From NCBI GenBank assembly GCA_017454745.1, contig JAFTCL010000041.1:1-64000 (forward strand): 64,000 bases of DNA, read 5' to 3'. The position numbers were made by a program, and so were the translations under genes. Of the stretch, positions 1 to 9,485 are shown piece after piece; the stretch's first letter is position 1, and the number at the start of each line of letters is the position of its first letter. The notes beneath the pieces are model-generated. The model searched no databases. It was not told the DNA's origin and saw nothing but the letters and a program-made list of their open reading frames with translations. Source of the DNA: Kiritimatiellia bacterium. Lineage in GTDB: Bacteria > Verrucomicrobiota > Kiritimatiellia > RFP12 > UBA1067.

Positions 1-14
1 CCCCCCCCCCCCCC
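1..14. repeat. poly-C run at the window edge
   Basis: Fourteen consecutive C residues open the window before ordinary sequence begins. There is no coding or structural context on the left side. A pure homopolymer at a sequence edge is more often a contig-end or sequencing artefact than a biological feature, so this should not be read as a real element without raw-read support. Confidence 0.5.
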
Positions 15-67
15 ATAAAAACGGCTTGCTTTTTCCCGGAATGTTTGGTAGATTTATCTCGTCACGC

Positions 68-141
68 TAAAGGCATGGTGTCTTTAGGTGGTGGGGTGGG
101 GGTTTTGCAATTACCTCGTATTTTAAAGGTATGGTATCTTT
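68..141. repeat. two 18-bp direct repeats, each an imperfect hairpin
   Basis: The motif TAAAGGYATGGTRTCTTT occurs at 68-85 and again at 124-141, 56 bp apart. Each copy folds as a 7-bp stem (AAAGGYA with TRTCTTT, one G.T wobble) around a TGG loop. The two differences between the copies fall on opposite sides of the same stem pair: C with G in the first, T with A in the second. Pairing is therefore kept. They lie in the leader of the downstream cytochrome gene and could be protein-binding sites or RNA hairpins; the function is not known. Confidence 0.45.
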
Positions 142-228
142 TGCGGTTAAAGGTTTACGTTGGGGGCGCTGTGACCCCGGTGCGATTAATGCGGATATGG
201 GCCGGCGGGTCCTTTCAAGGGGTTGGAT

Positions 229-2700
229 ATGTTAAAACAAAGGATAATGATTGTTGTTGCGTTGGCGTTGGCGATTTGGGCGGAAGCGGGAATCCGGCCC
301 GAGGCGAGGCCGATCGCCGAGGCGATCGCTGGGCGTGCGCTTACGGATGCCGAGTGCGGGATGATGGCGTGCGAGCTGTGGAAGGTCGTTGCGCGAGGCG
401 ACGAGTTACTGGCGGATTGGCTCGCGCAGGACGCGGGCCTTGCGGTGCGCGAATATCCAGTCGATATGGAGGACGCTCCCGGGCGTTTTAAGGCGGCGTT
501 GGCGAAGATGGGGGTAGAGGTGCGCGACGGCGACTGGAAGGCGGCTTTCGCGGAGTATCGCGTGAAATGCCTCGAACGGCGCGCTAAACGGCTTACTAAT
601 CTGATGGCGTGGGCACAGAAGTGGGTGATTTGCCGCCATCACACTATGGGTGGCTCCCACTACGCCTACACCGAGGCCCAAAGCGATGCGCTGAACGAAC
701 ACTTTTTCCCTCGCGGCCGCAGCCAGCTCTGTCTGGTGGAGGCGCGACCGGACGGGCTTTGGCAGGAGACGGTTCTTCTGGATGGCGAGGGGGTGTGTTA
801 CCGCGATGCCGATGTCTCGTTTGACGGCAAGCGGGTCGTTTATGCTTTCAAAGCCGATGACCGCCAAGATGACTACCACCTGTACGAGATGGAGCTTGAG
901 ACTCGCGAGGTTCGGCAACTTACCTTCGGGCGCGGTTTCGCCGATTACGAGCCGTGTTATCTTCCCAACGGGCAGATTATCTTCAACTCCACGCGCTGCG
1001 TTCAGGTGGTCGATTGCGCATTTTCGGATGTCAGCAATCTCTACCGCATTGAGGCGGACGGTTCGGGCATGACGCGCATCGCCTACGATCAGGTGCACGA
1101 CAACTATCCGACCATCGGCTGGGACGCACGCGTCCTCTATACTCGCTGGGAGTACAGCGACCGGTCGCAGATATTCACCCAGCCGTTGTTCGGGATGGAG
1201 TGGGACGGTACGGGGCAGCGTGCGGTGTATGCCGACAACTCTTGGTTTCCCACCACGACCATCCATGCCCGCCAAGTGCCGGATTCGCCGTTGATCTATG
1301 CCATCTCGACCGGACACCACACCTACCAGCCGGGTGAGCTGATCCGCATCGATCCGCGCGAGGGACGGCAGGAGAACGAGGGCGTGTGGTGTATCGGCCC
1401 GCTTCGCCGCGCCGAGGCGATCCGGGTGGACGAGGCTGGTCAGAAGAAGGCGATTTCCGCCTATCCGTATCCGTTCCGCGAGGATGAGCTGCTGGTGGCG
1501 CACATGCCGGAAGGCTGGCCTCCGCGGCGTTCAGCACCGTTTCATGATTTCCCCGAATACCATTCGCTCGTATTCGAGCCGATTGGCCTCTACTGGATGA
1601 ATGTGGATGGTGAACGCGAGCAGCTGTTGCCGCGTTTCGGTGCGGTAAACGGGTGCGGCCGGATGGTGCCGGTGCGCCCGCGTCCGCAACCCGTGCTCCG
1701 TACGAGTAGCGTGGATCGCACGCGCCGGACTGGAACCGTATTTATTCAGGATGTTTATAAAGGCGTCGCCATGAATGGTGTCGAAAGGGGAACAGTCAAG
1801 GCTCTTCGCGTGGTGGGGATCGACTACCGCCCGATCGGCATCGGGCGTAACGGCAACCACGGCCGGGGCGGCGGGGCCGTTGTCACGACTCCCGTCTCGC
1901 TCGCCCAAGGGGCGTGGGATCCTAAAATCCCGGTCGGTGAGGTAAGGGTAGAGGAAGACGGCTCTTGTCAATTCACCGCGCCCGCACACCTGCCGTTCTA
2001 TTTCATGCTGCTTGACGAACGGGGGCGCACCGTTCAGACGATGCGCAGCTGGACGGTGCTGCAGCCAAACGAGACCGCCTCCTGCGTCGGGTGTCACGAG
2101 AACCGGAACGAGGCGGTGCCGGTCGCAACCGGTCGTTCCGAAGCTTCACGCAAGCCGCCACAGGAACTTGCGCCGATTCTTGACACGGTGCGCGGACTCA
2201 GCTTCCGGCGCGATATCCAGCCGATCCTTAACGCCCGTTGCGTGTCGTGTCATGCGGCTGGCGTACGGGACAAGCCGGATTTGTCCGACACGCCGGTTTA
2301 CGATCCCGTCGCGCAACGCATCTGGAATCGCGCCTACCTTTCGCTCACCCATGCCCATACCTGGCTTGAGCGCGAGGGGTACTATACCACCGATCCGCTC
2401 GATCCGCGCATGAATTGGGTGCCTCCGGCATCGGAGCCGACACCCCTTCCTCCTTATTACAGCGGATCGGCCAAGAGTAAATGGTTTACCGAACGGCTTG
2501 ACAAAGGGCATTGCAAGGAACTTACCGACGGCGAACGCCGCAGGCTAGCCATGTGGGTTGACCTGGCCGTTCCTTATTGCGGCGATTACCGCGAGGCGTC
2601 GATGTGGACGGACTCCTACCAGCGGTTGTACGACTTTATGCTGGAAAAACGAAAGATCGCCCTCGGCCGTGCGGATACGCCCGAAGTTCCGAGACGATAA
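229..2700 (+). CDS. secreted PD40 beta-propeller di-haem c-type cytochrome, HzsA-related
   Basis: This protein of about 823 aa opens with a basic n-region and hydrophobic segment (MLKQRIMIVVALALAIWAEA), which predicts export. The first two-thirds resembles a WD40/PD40-like propeller, with repeats such as ADVSFDGKRVVYAF, TFGRGFADYEPCYLPNGQIIF and YDQVHDNYPTIGWDARVLY. The C-terminal third carries two CxxCH haem-c motifs, CVGCH (about residues 619-623) and CVSCH (about 671-675). That layout is typical of the hydrazine-synthase-alpha-related proteins common in Planctomycetes and Verrucomicrobia, most of which have no link to anammox. The ATG at 229 is preferred over an upstream TTG at 223 because AAGGGG at 217-222 sits 6 nt before it. 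The substrate is unknown; a periplasmic redox or sugar-oxidising role is a guess. Confidence 0.75.
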   Translation: MLKQRIMIVVALALAIWAEAGIRPEARPIAEAIAGRALTDAECGMMACELWKVVARGDELLADWLAQDAGLAVREYPVDMEDAPGRFKAALAKMGVEVRDGDWKAAFAEYRVKCLERRAKRLTNLMAWAQKWVICRHHTMGGSHYAYTEAQSDALNEHFFPRGRSQLCLVEARPDGLWQETVLLDGEGVCYRDADVSFDGKRVVYAFKADDRQDDYHLYEMELETREVRQLTFGRGFADYEPCYLPNGQIIFNSTRCVQVVDCAFSDVSNLYRIEADGSGMTRIAYDQVHDNYPTIGWDARVLYTRWEYSDRSQIFTQPLFGMEWDGTGQRAVYADNSWFPTTTIHARQVPDSPLIYAISTGHHTYQPGELIRIDPREGRQENEGVWCIGPLRRAEAIRVDEAGQKKAISAYPYPFREDELLVAHMPEGWPPRRSAPFHDFPEYHSLVFEPIGLYWMNVDGEREQLLPRFGAVNGCGRMVPVRPRPQPVLRTSSVDRTRRTGTVFIQDVYKGVAMNGVERGTVKALRVVGIDYRPIGIGRNGNHGRGGGAVVTTPVSLAQGAWDPKIPVGEVRVEEDGSCQFTAPAHLPFYFMLLDERGRTVQTMRSWTVLQPNETASCVGCHENRNEAVPVATGRSEASRKPPQELAPILDTVRGLSFRRDIQPILNARCVSCHAAGVRDKPDLSDTPVYDPVAQRIWNRAYLSLTHAHTWLEREGYYTTDPLDPRMNWVPPASEPTPLPPYYSGSAKSKWFTERLDKGHCKELTDGERRRLAMWVDLAVPYCGDYREASMWTDSYQRLYDFMLEKRKIALGRADTPEVPRR

Positions 2701-2745
2701 TGGAAGCTGTCTTTGCAGGCTTACCCATAACAACAACGGTTTTTA

Positions 2746-2763
2746 GCCGCAAAGATCGCAAAG
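2746..2763 (+). repeat. interspersed GCCGCAAAG-type repeat, copy 1
   Basis: The convergent gap 2701-2909 contains GCCGCAAAGATCGCAAAG, followed by a tail with CTACACG and GCACGGTTAAAG. The same core occurs at 63934-63951 and, on the other strand and degenerate, at 62008-62035. Repeats with this GCAAAG periodicity are widespread intergenic sequences in environmental bacterial genomes. I see no gene in this gap. Confidence 0.55.
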
Positions 2764-2909
2764 TTTTACACGCTCTACACGTTCTGCACGGTTAAAGTTA
2801 TCAAAATGAACGTTCCCGCGCGGGGCGGGGGCGGCTGGCTTGTCTCTTTGGCCAATACTAAAAGTCTATCATTGGCACAGGGCTGGATGCCGCTGACAAG
2901 TCCTGATGG

Positions 2910-3425
2910 TTAATGTGCCGGCGCGAGGCTTGCGAGTAACAACAGAAGAAAGAAAAAGATGAAGATATAGCGCCAGCGCTTCGCACGGGTAGCCAGCAAG
3001 ATTCCGATTATTGACAGGGCGGCCGCGACATCAGATGTCCAAGCGTATAATTCAAGTTCGATGAGTGATAAGAGCATCAACCCATTAAAGGAGATAAAAA
3101 TGATGGCGACAAGGAAACAACGCAGGGCTATTAGGTCTGAATGCGGATCCGGCGGACATTTGCCGTGACGGGCACGCCGAATGATTCCGGTGATGACTGC
3201 ACCGATAATCAACGCGCTCCCGCCGTATCGGAAGAGGGCTGGCACAATCGGGGTGTCGGCAAGGGCAAGCATAGTACTCCGGATGGCGTCGGGTGTGATG
3301 CCAGCACCGCAGAGTGCTATCAGCACGAAATACGGTAGGAACAGCAGTGCTCCAATTCCCAAAAGGCATCCGAGCCGTGATGGCCACTTGCGCGGCTTCA
3401 TGTATTTGGACGACTTGTCGTGCAT
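2910..3425 (-). CDS. small multi-pass membrane protein, unrecognised
   Basis: The product is 171 aa with four to five hydrophobic segments, roughly at residues 18-42, 64-82, 100-122, 130-146 and 150-167. The N terminus is basic (residues 1-18) and the loop near residues 84-92 contains CPPDP. The start lies 15 nt downstream of the dnaE stop on the same strand, so it is probably co-transcribed with dnaE. An in-frame ATG at 3401 (MKPRKW) is an alternative start; neither has a clear Shine-Dalgarno. I do not recognise the family. Confidence 0.6.
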   Translation of the reverse strand: MHDKSSKYMKPRKWPSRLGCLLGIGALLFLPYFVLIALCGAGITPDAIRSTMLALADTPIVPALFRYGGSALIIGAVITGIIRRARHGKCPPDPHSDLIALRCFLVAIIFISFNGLMLLSLIELELYAWTSDVAAALSIIGILLATRAKRWRYIFIFFFLLLLLASLAPAH

Positions 3426-3440
3426 ACCGTGTTTAGAAAA

Positions 3441-6400
3441 TCAGTTCCTGCTCCATTCCCGGGGTTTGCGTTCGCGGTAAATTTCCGGGCGGGCTATGAT
3501 CCGGACACTGTTTCGTCCCAGCAGTTGCTCCGCACCCGACACAAAGTCTTCGCCGGGCTTGCCGTCGGCGGAGGTCGCGGGATCAACCGCGTATTCCTGC
3601 CCGGCCGCTACGGTTACTTTGCGGTCGGGGTATATAAGCCGCAGTTCCAGCGGCATCGCACCGGGGTAGGTTTTGGTAAGTTTCCGTACCCGGTCGATAT
3701 TCTCCATCACCCCCGTGTCGCTGGCTTTTATCGATACCGACACTTTGGTGCCAAAGAGCCGCGGCGCTTCGGACAGCGGATAGATTTCCCGGGCCGAGAG
3801 GCTTACTTTCTGGTCGGCGTCATTGCCAGCCGATTGTCTTTTTTGCAATTGCCCGCATACCAGCAACGCCGCGTCCTTTACGCACGATCCGGAGTATTTG
3901 GCGAAAACGTCGGCCCACACCAACACCTCTATGGTGGTTTCCGTGGTGTCGAGGGTAAGTATGGCGAACGGGCGACCGTCCTTTTTGCTGTTCTTGATTG
4001 TCACCGTGTCGGCCAATCCGACTACACGGACGTCGCAATCGCCGGAAAGTTCTTTCAGATTGGCGAGCGACCGGGTTTGGAAACTCGCGATCAGCGGGCG
4101 GTAGCGCTCCAGCGGATGCCCACTGATGTATATGCCCGCCAGTTCGCGCTCATACTGCAGCGCGAGATTGTCGCTCCACGGCGGGATGTCTTCCAGATCG
4201 CAATCGCCGGCGTCCGCCCCGATGTCGTCGGCAAAGGCGTCAAAGAGATTTCCCTGCCCGCTGGCTTTTTCATCCCGACGCTTGGCCGCCCATTTCATCA
4301 CGTTTTCGATGTTGCCGAAGAGCTTGGCGCGGTGGATACCGAGCGAGTCGAAAGCGCCGCACTTGACCAGCGATTCCAACACCCGTTTGTTTACGATGTT
4401 GTTTCCCATCCGCTCGCAGAAATCGGAGAAACTCTTGAACGGCCCGTTGGTCTCGCGTTCGGCTACTATCGCCTCGGCGGCGGCGGTTCCGACACCCTTC
4501 ACGCCCGCCAAGCCGTATAGGATGGCGTTTTTGCCGCTTACCGGGGAGAAGCGCGCGTAGGCGGTGTTGACGTCGGGCGGCATGATCTCCAGCCCCATGT
4601 CGGCCGCCTCCGCGACAAAGCCGGGGAGTTTGTCGAAGTTCCCGATTTCCGAGGAAATCTGGGCGCACATGAATTCGGCCGGGAAATGGGCTTTCATGTA
4701 ACCCGTTTGGTACGCCACCCAGGCGTAACACACCGCGTGTGATTTGTTGAAAGCGTAAGAGGCGAACTTTTCCCAGTCGGTCCAGATTTTATCGATCAGC
4801 TTTCGCGCCTCGCCTTCGTCTTTCCACTTTCCGATCCGAAATTCCGGGTTGTTCAGGCAGCCGTTGATAAATTTGGCCTTCAGCTCATTCATGATGTCTT
4901 TGAGCTTTTTGCCCATAGCTTTGCGGAGTTGGTCGGATTCCCCGCGCGTGAACCCCGCCAACAGGCGGCTGAGCAACATCACCTGCTCCTGGTAGACCGT
5001 CACGCCGTAGGTGTCTTTCAGGTATTTCTCCATCAGCGGATGGTCGTAGGTAATCGTTTCCCGCCCTTGTTTGCGGGCGACGAACGACGGGATGTAGTCC
5101 ATCGGGCCGGGACGGTACAGGGCGTTCATTGCCACCAAATCGGTCAATCTGCCGGGCTGGAGCGCGATGAGCCACTTCTTCATGCCCTCCGATTCAAACT
5201 GGAACAGCCCGGTGGTTCCGCCGCGCCCGAAGAGTTCGTAGGTCTCCTTGTCGTCCTCGGGGATTTTGTCCGGGTCGAGGTCGATGCCCCGGAACTTTTT
5301 GATCAGGGCTACGCACTCCTTCTCTACCGTGAGGGTTTTCAGCCCCAGAAAGTCCATCTTTAGCAGTCCGACCGGTTCAACGTAGTGTCCGTCGTATTGG
5401 GTGGTCAGCAAGGATTCTCCGTCGGTGGGCATCACCGGCAGGGTGTCAATCAGCGGGTCGCGTGAAATAATCACTCCGCAGGCGTGCACTCCCGGCTGGC
5501 GGATTGATCCTTCCAGCCGTCCCGCCCGCTCCATCAGCAGCCGGATTGTAGGGTCGGGAGAGTTGAACGCCTCGTCTAAATCCTTGACCTCGGCCCGGGC
5601 TTTCCCCAAAGTGATTTTAGGCGTTTCCGGAACCAGCGCGGCCAGCTTCAGGGTATCGGCGAGCGGGTATTCCATAACTCGGCCCACATCTTTGATGGAA
5701 CTCTTGGCTGCCATCTGACCGAAGGTCACAATGTGCGCAACGTGCTCCTGCCCGTATTTCTCGATGATGTAGTCGAATACCTTTGCGCGGCCGTCGTCGT
5801 CGAAATCAACGTCGATATCCGGCATTGAGATTCGGTCGGGGTTCAGGAACCGTTCGAACAGCAGGTCGAATTTTAGCGGGTCGACGTTGGTGATGCCAAG
5901 CGCGTAAGCCACCGCCGAACCGGCGGCGGAGCCGCGGCCCGGCCCGACCCACACCCCCATGCTTCGGGCGGCGCTGATGTAGTCCTGCACAATCAGGAAG
6001 TACCCCGGAAAACCCATGGTACGGATGGTGTCCAGCTCAAACTGCAGCCGTTCGGCGGTTTCCTGCGGCAGCGGGTCGCCCCAGCGTTTCTTTGCGCCCG
6101 CCCAGACCAGCGAGGCTAAATACTCCGCCTCCAGCTGGATACGTATCACTTTGTCGTAACCGCCCAGTTTTTCCACGCGGCCTTTGGGATACATTGATTC
6201 CAAGATTTCCGGGGAATATTTAGCTTGGAAACTCTCTTCCGTGCCGAATGTGGCCGGGATGCCGAATTTCGGCATGATGGGATCGGAGTCGAGCGGATAG
6301 TCCTCCACCTTCTCCGCCAGCGCCAGCGTGTTGGCCAGAAATTCCGGAGGGTCGGGGAAAATCTTCGCCATTTCGTCGGCCGGCTTGAACCACTCCGCCC

Positions 6401-7220
6401 CGGTGTAGAACATCCGTTTAACGTCGGAGAGTTTCCTGCCGGTGGAGAGACAGAGCAGCACGTCGTGGGAGTCGTCGTCGTCCCGGTCCAGGAAATGGAC
6501 GTCGTTGGTGGCGATAATCGGGATACCGAGCTTGCGCCCCAGCTCGATCATGTGGCGGGTGACCTTTTGCTGCCGACGGAAAATACCTTGAAGATTATCT
6601 ATCATTTCCTGCGTGATGTGCAGATCCGCCCGTTGCGCGGCGTTGAGGTCCGCCCATTTGTCGGACTGGTGTTCCATCACTTCCAGATAGAAGTCCTCGC
6701 CGAAGAGTTGCTGGTACCAGCGGGCGATCCGTTCCGCCTCGCCGGGATTGTCGTTGTCAATTGCGTAGGCGACTTCCCCTTGAATGCAAGCCGAGGAGCA
6801 GATCAGACCTTCGTGGTACTGTTCCAGCAGTTGGTGGCTGATGCGCGGGCGGTTGTAGAAGCCGTCAATATGCGCGGTGCTGATCAGCCGCACCAGATTA
6901 TGGTAGCCTACGCGGTTTTTAGCCAGTAGAATCAGGTGGTAACGGGTTTCGTCCTTTTCTTTAATTTTAATGTCGGCTGCGCTGGTGACATACGCCTCGC
7001 ACCCCAGAATCGGCTTGATTTTTGGCAGATCCTGAAATTGTTTCTTGGTCGAGTGGCAGGCATCGTGGAACGCCTTCAGGGCGAACAGGTTGCCGTGGTC
7101 GGTAACCGCCAGCGCCGGCATTCCCCATTTGCGGGCGCGCTCCACCAACGCGTTTACCTGGCACTGCCCGTCGAGCAGCGAGTACGTGGTGTGGACGTGG
7201 AGATGGACGAAATCAGGCAT
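3441..7220 (-). CDS. dnaE: DNA polymerase III alpha subunit
   Basis: This is the replicative polymerase of the DnaE type, 1259 aa against about 1160 in E. coli. The N-terminal PHP domain starts at once with HLHVHTTYS (residues 6-14) and continues with AVTDHGNLF. The polymerase core has GPGRGSAAGS and the catalytic aspartate cluster PDIDVDFDDD near residue 466. The thumb/finger part includes NALYRPGPMDYIPSF and KSHAVCYAW. A helix-hairpin-helix (VKGVGTAAAEAIV) and an OB fold (VRVVGLADTV) lie in the C-terminal third. It sits 39 nt downstream of kdsA on the same strand, so the two are probably co-transcribed. Nothing is missing. Confidence 0.97.
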   Translation of the reverse strand: MPDFVHLHVHTTYSLLDGQCQVNALVERARKWGMPALAVTDHGNLFALKAFHDACHSTKKQFQDLPKIKPILGCEAYVTSAADIKIKEKDETRYHLILLAKNRVGYHNLVRLISTAHIDGFYNRPRISHQLLEQYHEGLICSSACIQGEVAYAIDNDNPGEAERIARWYQQLFGEDFYLEVMEHQSDKWADLNAAQRADLHITQEMIDNLQGIFRRQQKVTRHMIELGRKLGIPIIATNDVHFLDRDDDDSHDVLLCLSTGRKLSDVKRMFYTGAEWFKPADEMAKIFPDPPEFLANTLALAEKVEDYPLDSDPIMPKFGIPATFGTEESFQAKYSPEILESMYPKGRVEKLGGYDKVIRIQLEAEYLASLVWAGAKKRWGDPLPQETAERLQFELDTIRTMGFPGYFLIVQDYISAARSMGVWVGPGRGSAAGSAVAYALGITNVDPLKFDLLFERFLNPDRISMPDIDVDFDDDGRAKVFDYIIEKYGQEHVAHIVTFGQMAAKSSIKDVGRVMEYPLADTLKLAALVPETPKITLGKARAEVKDLDEAFNSPDPTIRLLMERAGRLEGSIRQPGVHACGVIISRDPLIDTLPVMPTDGESLLTTQYDGHYVEPVGLLKMDFLGLKTLTVEKECVALIKKFRGIDLDPDKIPEDDKETYELFGRGGTTGLFQFESEGMKKWLIALQPGRLTDLVAMNALYRPGPMDYIPSFVARKQGRETITYDHPLMEKYLKDTYGVTVYQEQVMLLSRLLAGFTRGESDQLRKAMGKKLKDIMNELKAKFINGCLNNPEFRIGKWKDEGEARKLIDKIWTDWEKFASYAFNKSHAVCYAWVAYQTGYMKAHFPAEFMCAQISSEIGNFDKLPGFVAEAADMGLEIMPPDVNTAYARFSPVSGKNAILYGLAGVKGVGTAAAEAIVAERETNGPFKSFSDFCERMGNNIVNKRVLESLVKCGAFDSLGIHRAKLFGNIENVMKWAAKRRDEKASGQGNLFDAFADDIGADAGDCDLEDIPPWSDNLALQYERELAGIYISGHPLERYRPLIASFQTRSLANLKELSGDCDVRVVGLADTVTIKNSKKDGRPFAILTLDTTETTIEVLVWADVFAKYSGSCVKDAALLVCGQLQKRQSAGNDADQKVSLSAREIYPLSEAPRLFGTKVSVSIKASDTGVMENIDRVRKLTKTYPGAMPLELRLIYPDRKVTVAAGQEYAVDPATSADGKPGEDFVSGAEQLLGRNSVRIIARPEIYRERKPREWSRN

Positions 7221-7259
7221 GGCGGACGCCCCGGGTTCAGATTGCTCGAAAGGCGCGGG

Positions 7260-8069
7260 TTACACCAGGGCGTGGATGGCAATCAACTGTTTCCAGAGTT
7301 TTTTAACCTCGGAAAATTTGATCGCGTTGGCGGCATCCGAGAGCGCTTCAGGCGGGTTGACGTGCGTTTCCATGAACACGCCGTCTACCCCGGTTGCCAC
7401 CGCCGCCCGCGCCAGCGCGGGCGCCCATTTGCCGTCGCCGCCCGACCCGGTACCCAGCCCGCCGGGACGCTGCACGCTGTGCGTGGCGTCGAAGATCACG
7501 GGATATCCGGTCTCGCGCATAATCAGCAGCGAGCGCATATCCGCCACCAGATTCCGGTAACCGAAACTCGCCCCGCGCTCGGTCAGCAGGATTTTGTCGT
7601 TCTTGAACGCGGTGATCTTGTCAATCACGTTGACCATGTCTTCCGGGGCCATGAACTGGCCTTTCTTGATGTTCACCGGCTTGCCGGTCATGGCGGCAGC
7701 CACCACCAGATCGGTCTGGCGGCACAGGAACGCCGGAATCTGCAGCACGTCCGCAACTTTTGCCACCTCTTCGCACTGCCACGGCTCGTGGACATCGGTC
7801 AGGACCGGCACGTTAAAACGGTCTTTAACTTCCTTGAGGATGGCCAGCCCCTCGTCGATACCGGGACCGCGGTAACTGTCGATTGACGACCGGTTGGCTT
7901 TATCGAACGATGCCTTGAACACGAATGGCACGTCCAACTCGTTGGCCAGCCGAACCAGCTTGTCCGCCAGATCCATCGTGCCTTCCACCGATTCAATAAC
8001 GCACGGTCCCGCGATGAACGCCAACTGCTTGCCGCCGAAAACCGCATTGCCAACCTTAATCCGCTTCAT
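7260..8069 (-). CDS. kdsA: 3-deoxy-8-phosphooctulonate synthase (KDO-8-P synthase)
   Basis: The enzyme condenses phosphoenolpyruvate with arabinose-5-phosphate to give Kdo-8-phosphate, the precursor of the inner-core sugar of lipopolysaccharide; it acts in the cytosol. The 269-aa product shows the family signature throughout: [11 protein letters not shown] near the N terminus, [14 protein letters not shown], the PGIDEGL segment, [20 protein letters not shown], and [14 protein letters not shown]. The ATG at 8069 has AGGAG about 8 nt upstream and is preferred over the TTG one codon earlier. Its presence implies a Gram-negative envelope with Kdo. Length and motifs are complete. Confidence 0.96.
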   Translation of the reverse strand: MKRIKVGNAVFGGKQLAFIAGPCVIESVEGTMDLADKLVRLANELDVPFVFKASFDKANRSSIDSYRGPGIDEGLAILKEVKDRFNVPVLTDVHEPWQCEEVAKVADVLQIPAFLCRQTDLVVAAAMTGKPVNIKKGQFMAPEDMVNVIDKITAFKNDKILLTERGASFGYRNLVADMRSLLIMRETGYPVIFDATHSVQRPGGLGTGSGGDGKWAPALARAAVATGVDGVFMETHVNPPEALSDAANAIKFSEVKKLWKQLIAIHALV

Positions 8070-8114
8070 CAAAAAGTCTCCTTTTGAAAAACAATGAGTG
8101 TTGTGTGCAAAAAA

Positions 8115-9404
8115 TCAGTCCTTTGAAAGCCAATCGCCGAGTTGCCGGTAAAATTCGCCGCGGACGCCGTGGCCCATGCCGATGCCGTGGAGAATCTGCT
8201 TGTCTTTCGCGGGGATGGTGTTGTAACCGGCATAGACGGCGCACGGGGCGCAGGTCATGTCGGCGAAACCGACTACAACCCGGACAGGTATTGTGATACG
8301 GGCGGCGAAGTTCACGCCGTCAAAGTAAGGGGCGTTCTTTTCCGCGGCGGGGCGGTTGTTTTCCGCTTGGTTTTCGATGATGCGCGGCCAACCCGATTGA
8401 CGATCCTTCTTATAACCGAAGAAGTCGGTGATTGCGGGAACGAAAATGGCTCCTTTTGTGAAGTGTTTGTTGAGCCCGCAGAGAATCAGCCCGAATCCGC
8501 CGCCTTGGCTGGTGCCGCTGTAGTTGAACCGTTTGAGATCGACATCCGGTCTGGCGGCAACCCAGTTGACGGCGCGGTTGATCCCGAGGATTACCGGATA
8601 ATAGAAGTACGCCTCGCGGGATTCCGCAATGCCGGAAGAGGGATAGCCGATCGTCTGGTAGCGGGCCTCAAGCGATTTTACCATCTCGTTGTAAAGCGGC
8701 TGCACCTTGTTCTGGTCGTAATCCGGTTCGAATGGCATAACGCTCATAAAGAGGACGATTCGGTTCGGGGAACCGTTCACCTGGTTTGCCCAGTTGCCGC
8801 ATCCGGCGCCTGGTACCGTGACCTGAACGGGGAAGGGTGCCTTGGCTTGATCTTTTGGAACGGTCATGTAACCGTGGACGCGGCGGTCGTTGAGCGTCGC
8901 GAAGCTGACCCGGTAGAAGGTGAAGGCTCCGTTGCTCTTCTCCGGAACCGGCGTGACCTTAGGATCGAGCGGAACCGTTTCCTCAGCATTTTTTATCGCA
9001 TTGGCCCAGAAGGCGTCGAAGTCGTCCGGACACGACCCGCCCGGACGGATTTTCTGCGGTTCGTAGCCGACACCCCAAACCGTTTCCTTGAACCGGTCGC
9101 CGTTGACCCGCAACCGGAGGAATCCCGGTTTAGCCAGGGTGCCCTTAATTTGGAAGGGATTCTGGGCGGCGAGGTCGATCGATTGCGTTGCAAGCCGCTT
9201 TCCGCCGAATCCATCGAGAATCGCCGTGACGGTTCCCTCCCGGATCGGCTGGTTTTCCTTGTTAAGCGCGGTGACGGTGAAAACCGCCTCTTCGCCGCAG
9301 GTGTAGAGCGCGTCCGGGTGGTCGGTGGAAACGGAAAAATGGGATTGCGCGAAAGCCATCGCGCACGACAGGAGAATGGAAATGGAAAGTATGCTCCGTG
9401 TCAT
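8115..9404 (-). CDS. secreted acetylxylan esterase / cephalosporin-C deacetylase family (CE7-like)
   Basis: Members of this alpha/beta-hydrolase family remove acetyl groups from xylan or small acetylated sugars. A signal peptide (residues 1-20, ending AMAFAQ) directs export. Residues 21-115 form an extra beta-rich N-terminal domain (Ig-like by appearance), and the catalytic domain follows. The nucleophile motif GTSQGG places Ser299; Asp382 in GFADMTCAP and His412 in MGHG complete the expected triad. AAGGAGT lies about 8 nt before the start. It follows the nucleoside hydrolase gene by 81 nt on the same strand and belongs to a run of four secreted-hydrolase/surface genes. The acetylated substrate is not predictable from sequence alone. 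Confidence 0.88.
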   Translation of the reverse strand: MTRSILSISILLSCAMAFAQSHFSVSTDHPDALYTCGEEAVFTVTALNKENQPIREGTVTAILDGFGGKRLATQSIDLAAQNPFQIKGTLAKPGFLRLRVNGDRFKETVWGVGYEPQKIRPGGSCPDDFDAFWANAIKNAEETVPLDPKVTPVPEKSNGAFTFYRVSFATLNDRRVHGYMTVPKDQAKAPFPVQVTVPGAGCGNWANQVNGSPNRIVLFMSVMPFEPDYDQNKVQPLYNEMVKSLEARYQTIGYPSSGIAESREAYFYYPVILGINRAVNWVAARPDVDLKRFNYSGTSQGGGFGLILCGLNKHFTKGAIFVPAITDFFGYKKDRQSGWPRIIENQAENNRPAAEKNAPYFDGVNFAARITIPVRVVVGFADMTCAPCAVYAGYNTIPAKDKQILHGIGMGHGVRGEFYRQLGDWLSKD

Positions 9405-9485
9405 GGTCGGTTACTCCTTATGGGCTGTAATGTGACAACCGTCTTGCCAATTATTCTCGCTCACCTTACCATCCAACGGCCAAAC

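Noticed and set aside
229..2700. anammox hydrazine synthase
   Set aside because: The di-haem propeller is related to HzsA, but no hzsB/C partners, hydrazine dehydrogenase or anammox genes are nearby; such paralogues are common in non-anammox Planctomycetes and Verrucomicrobia.
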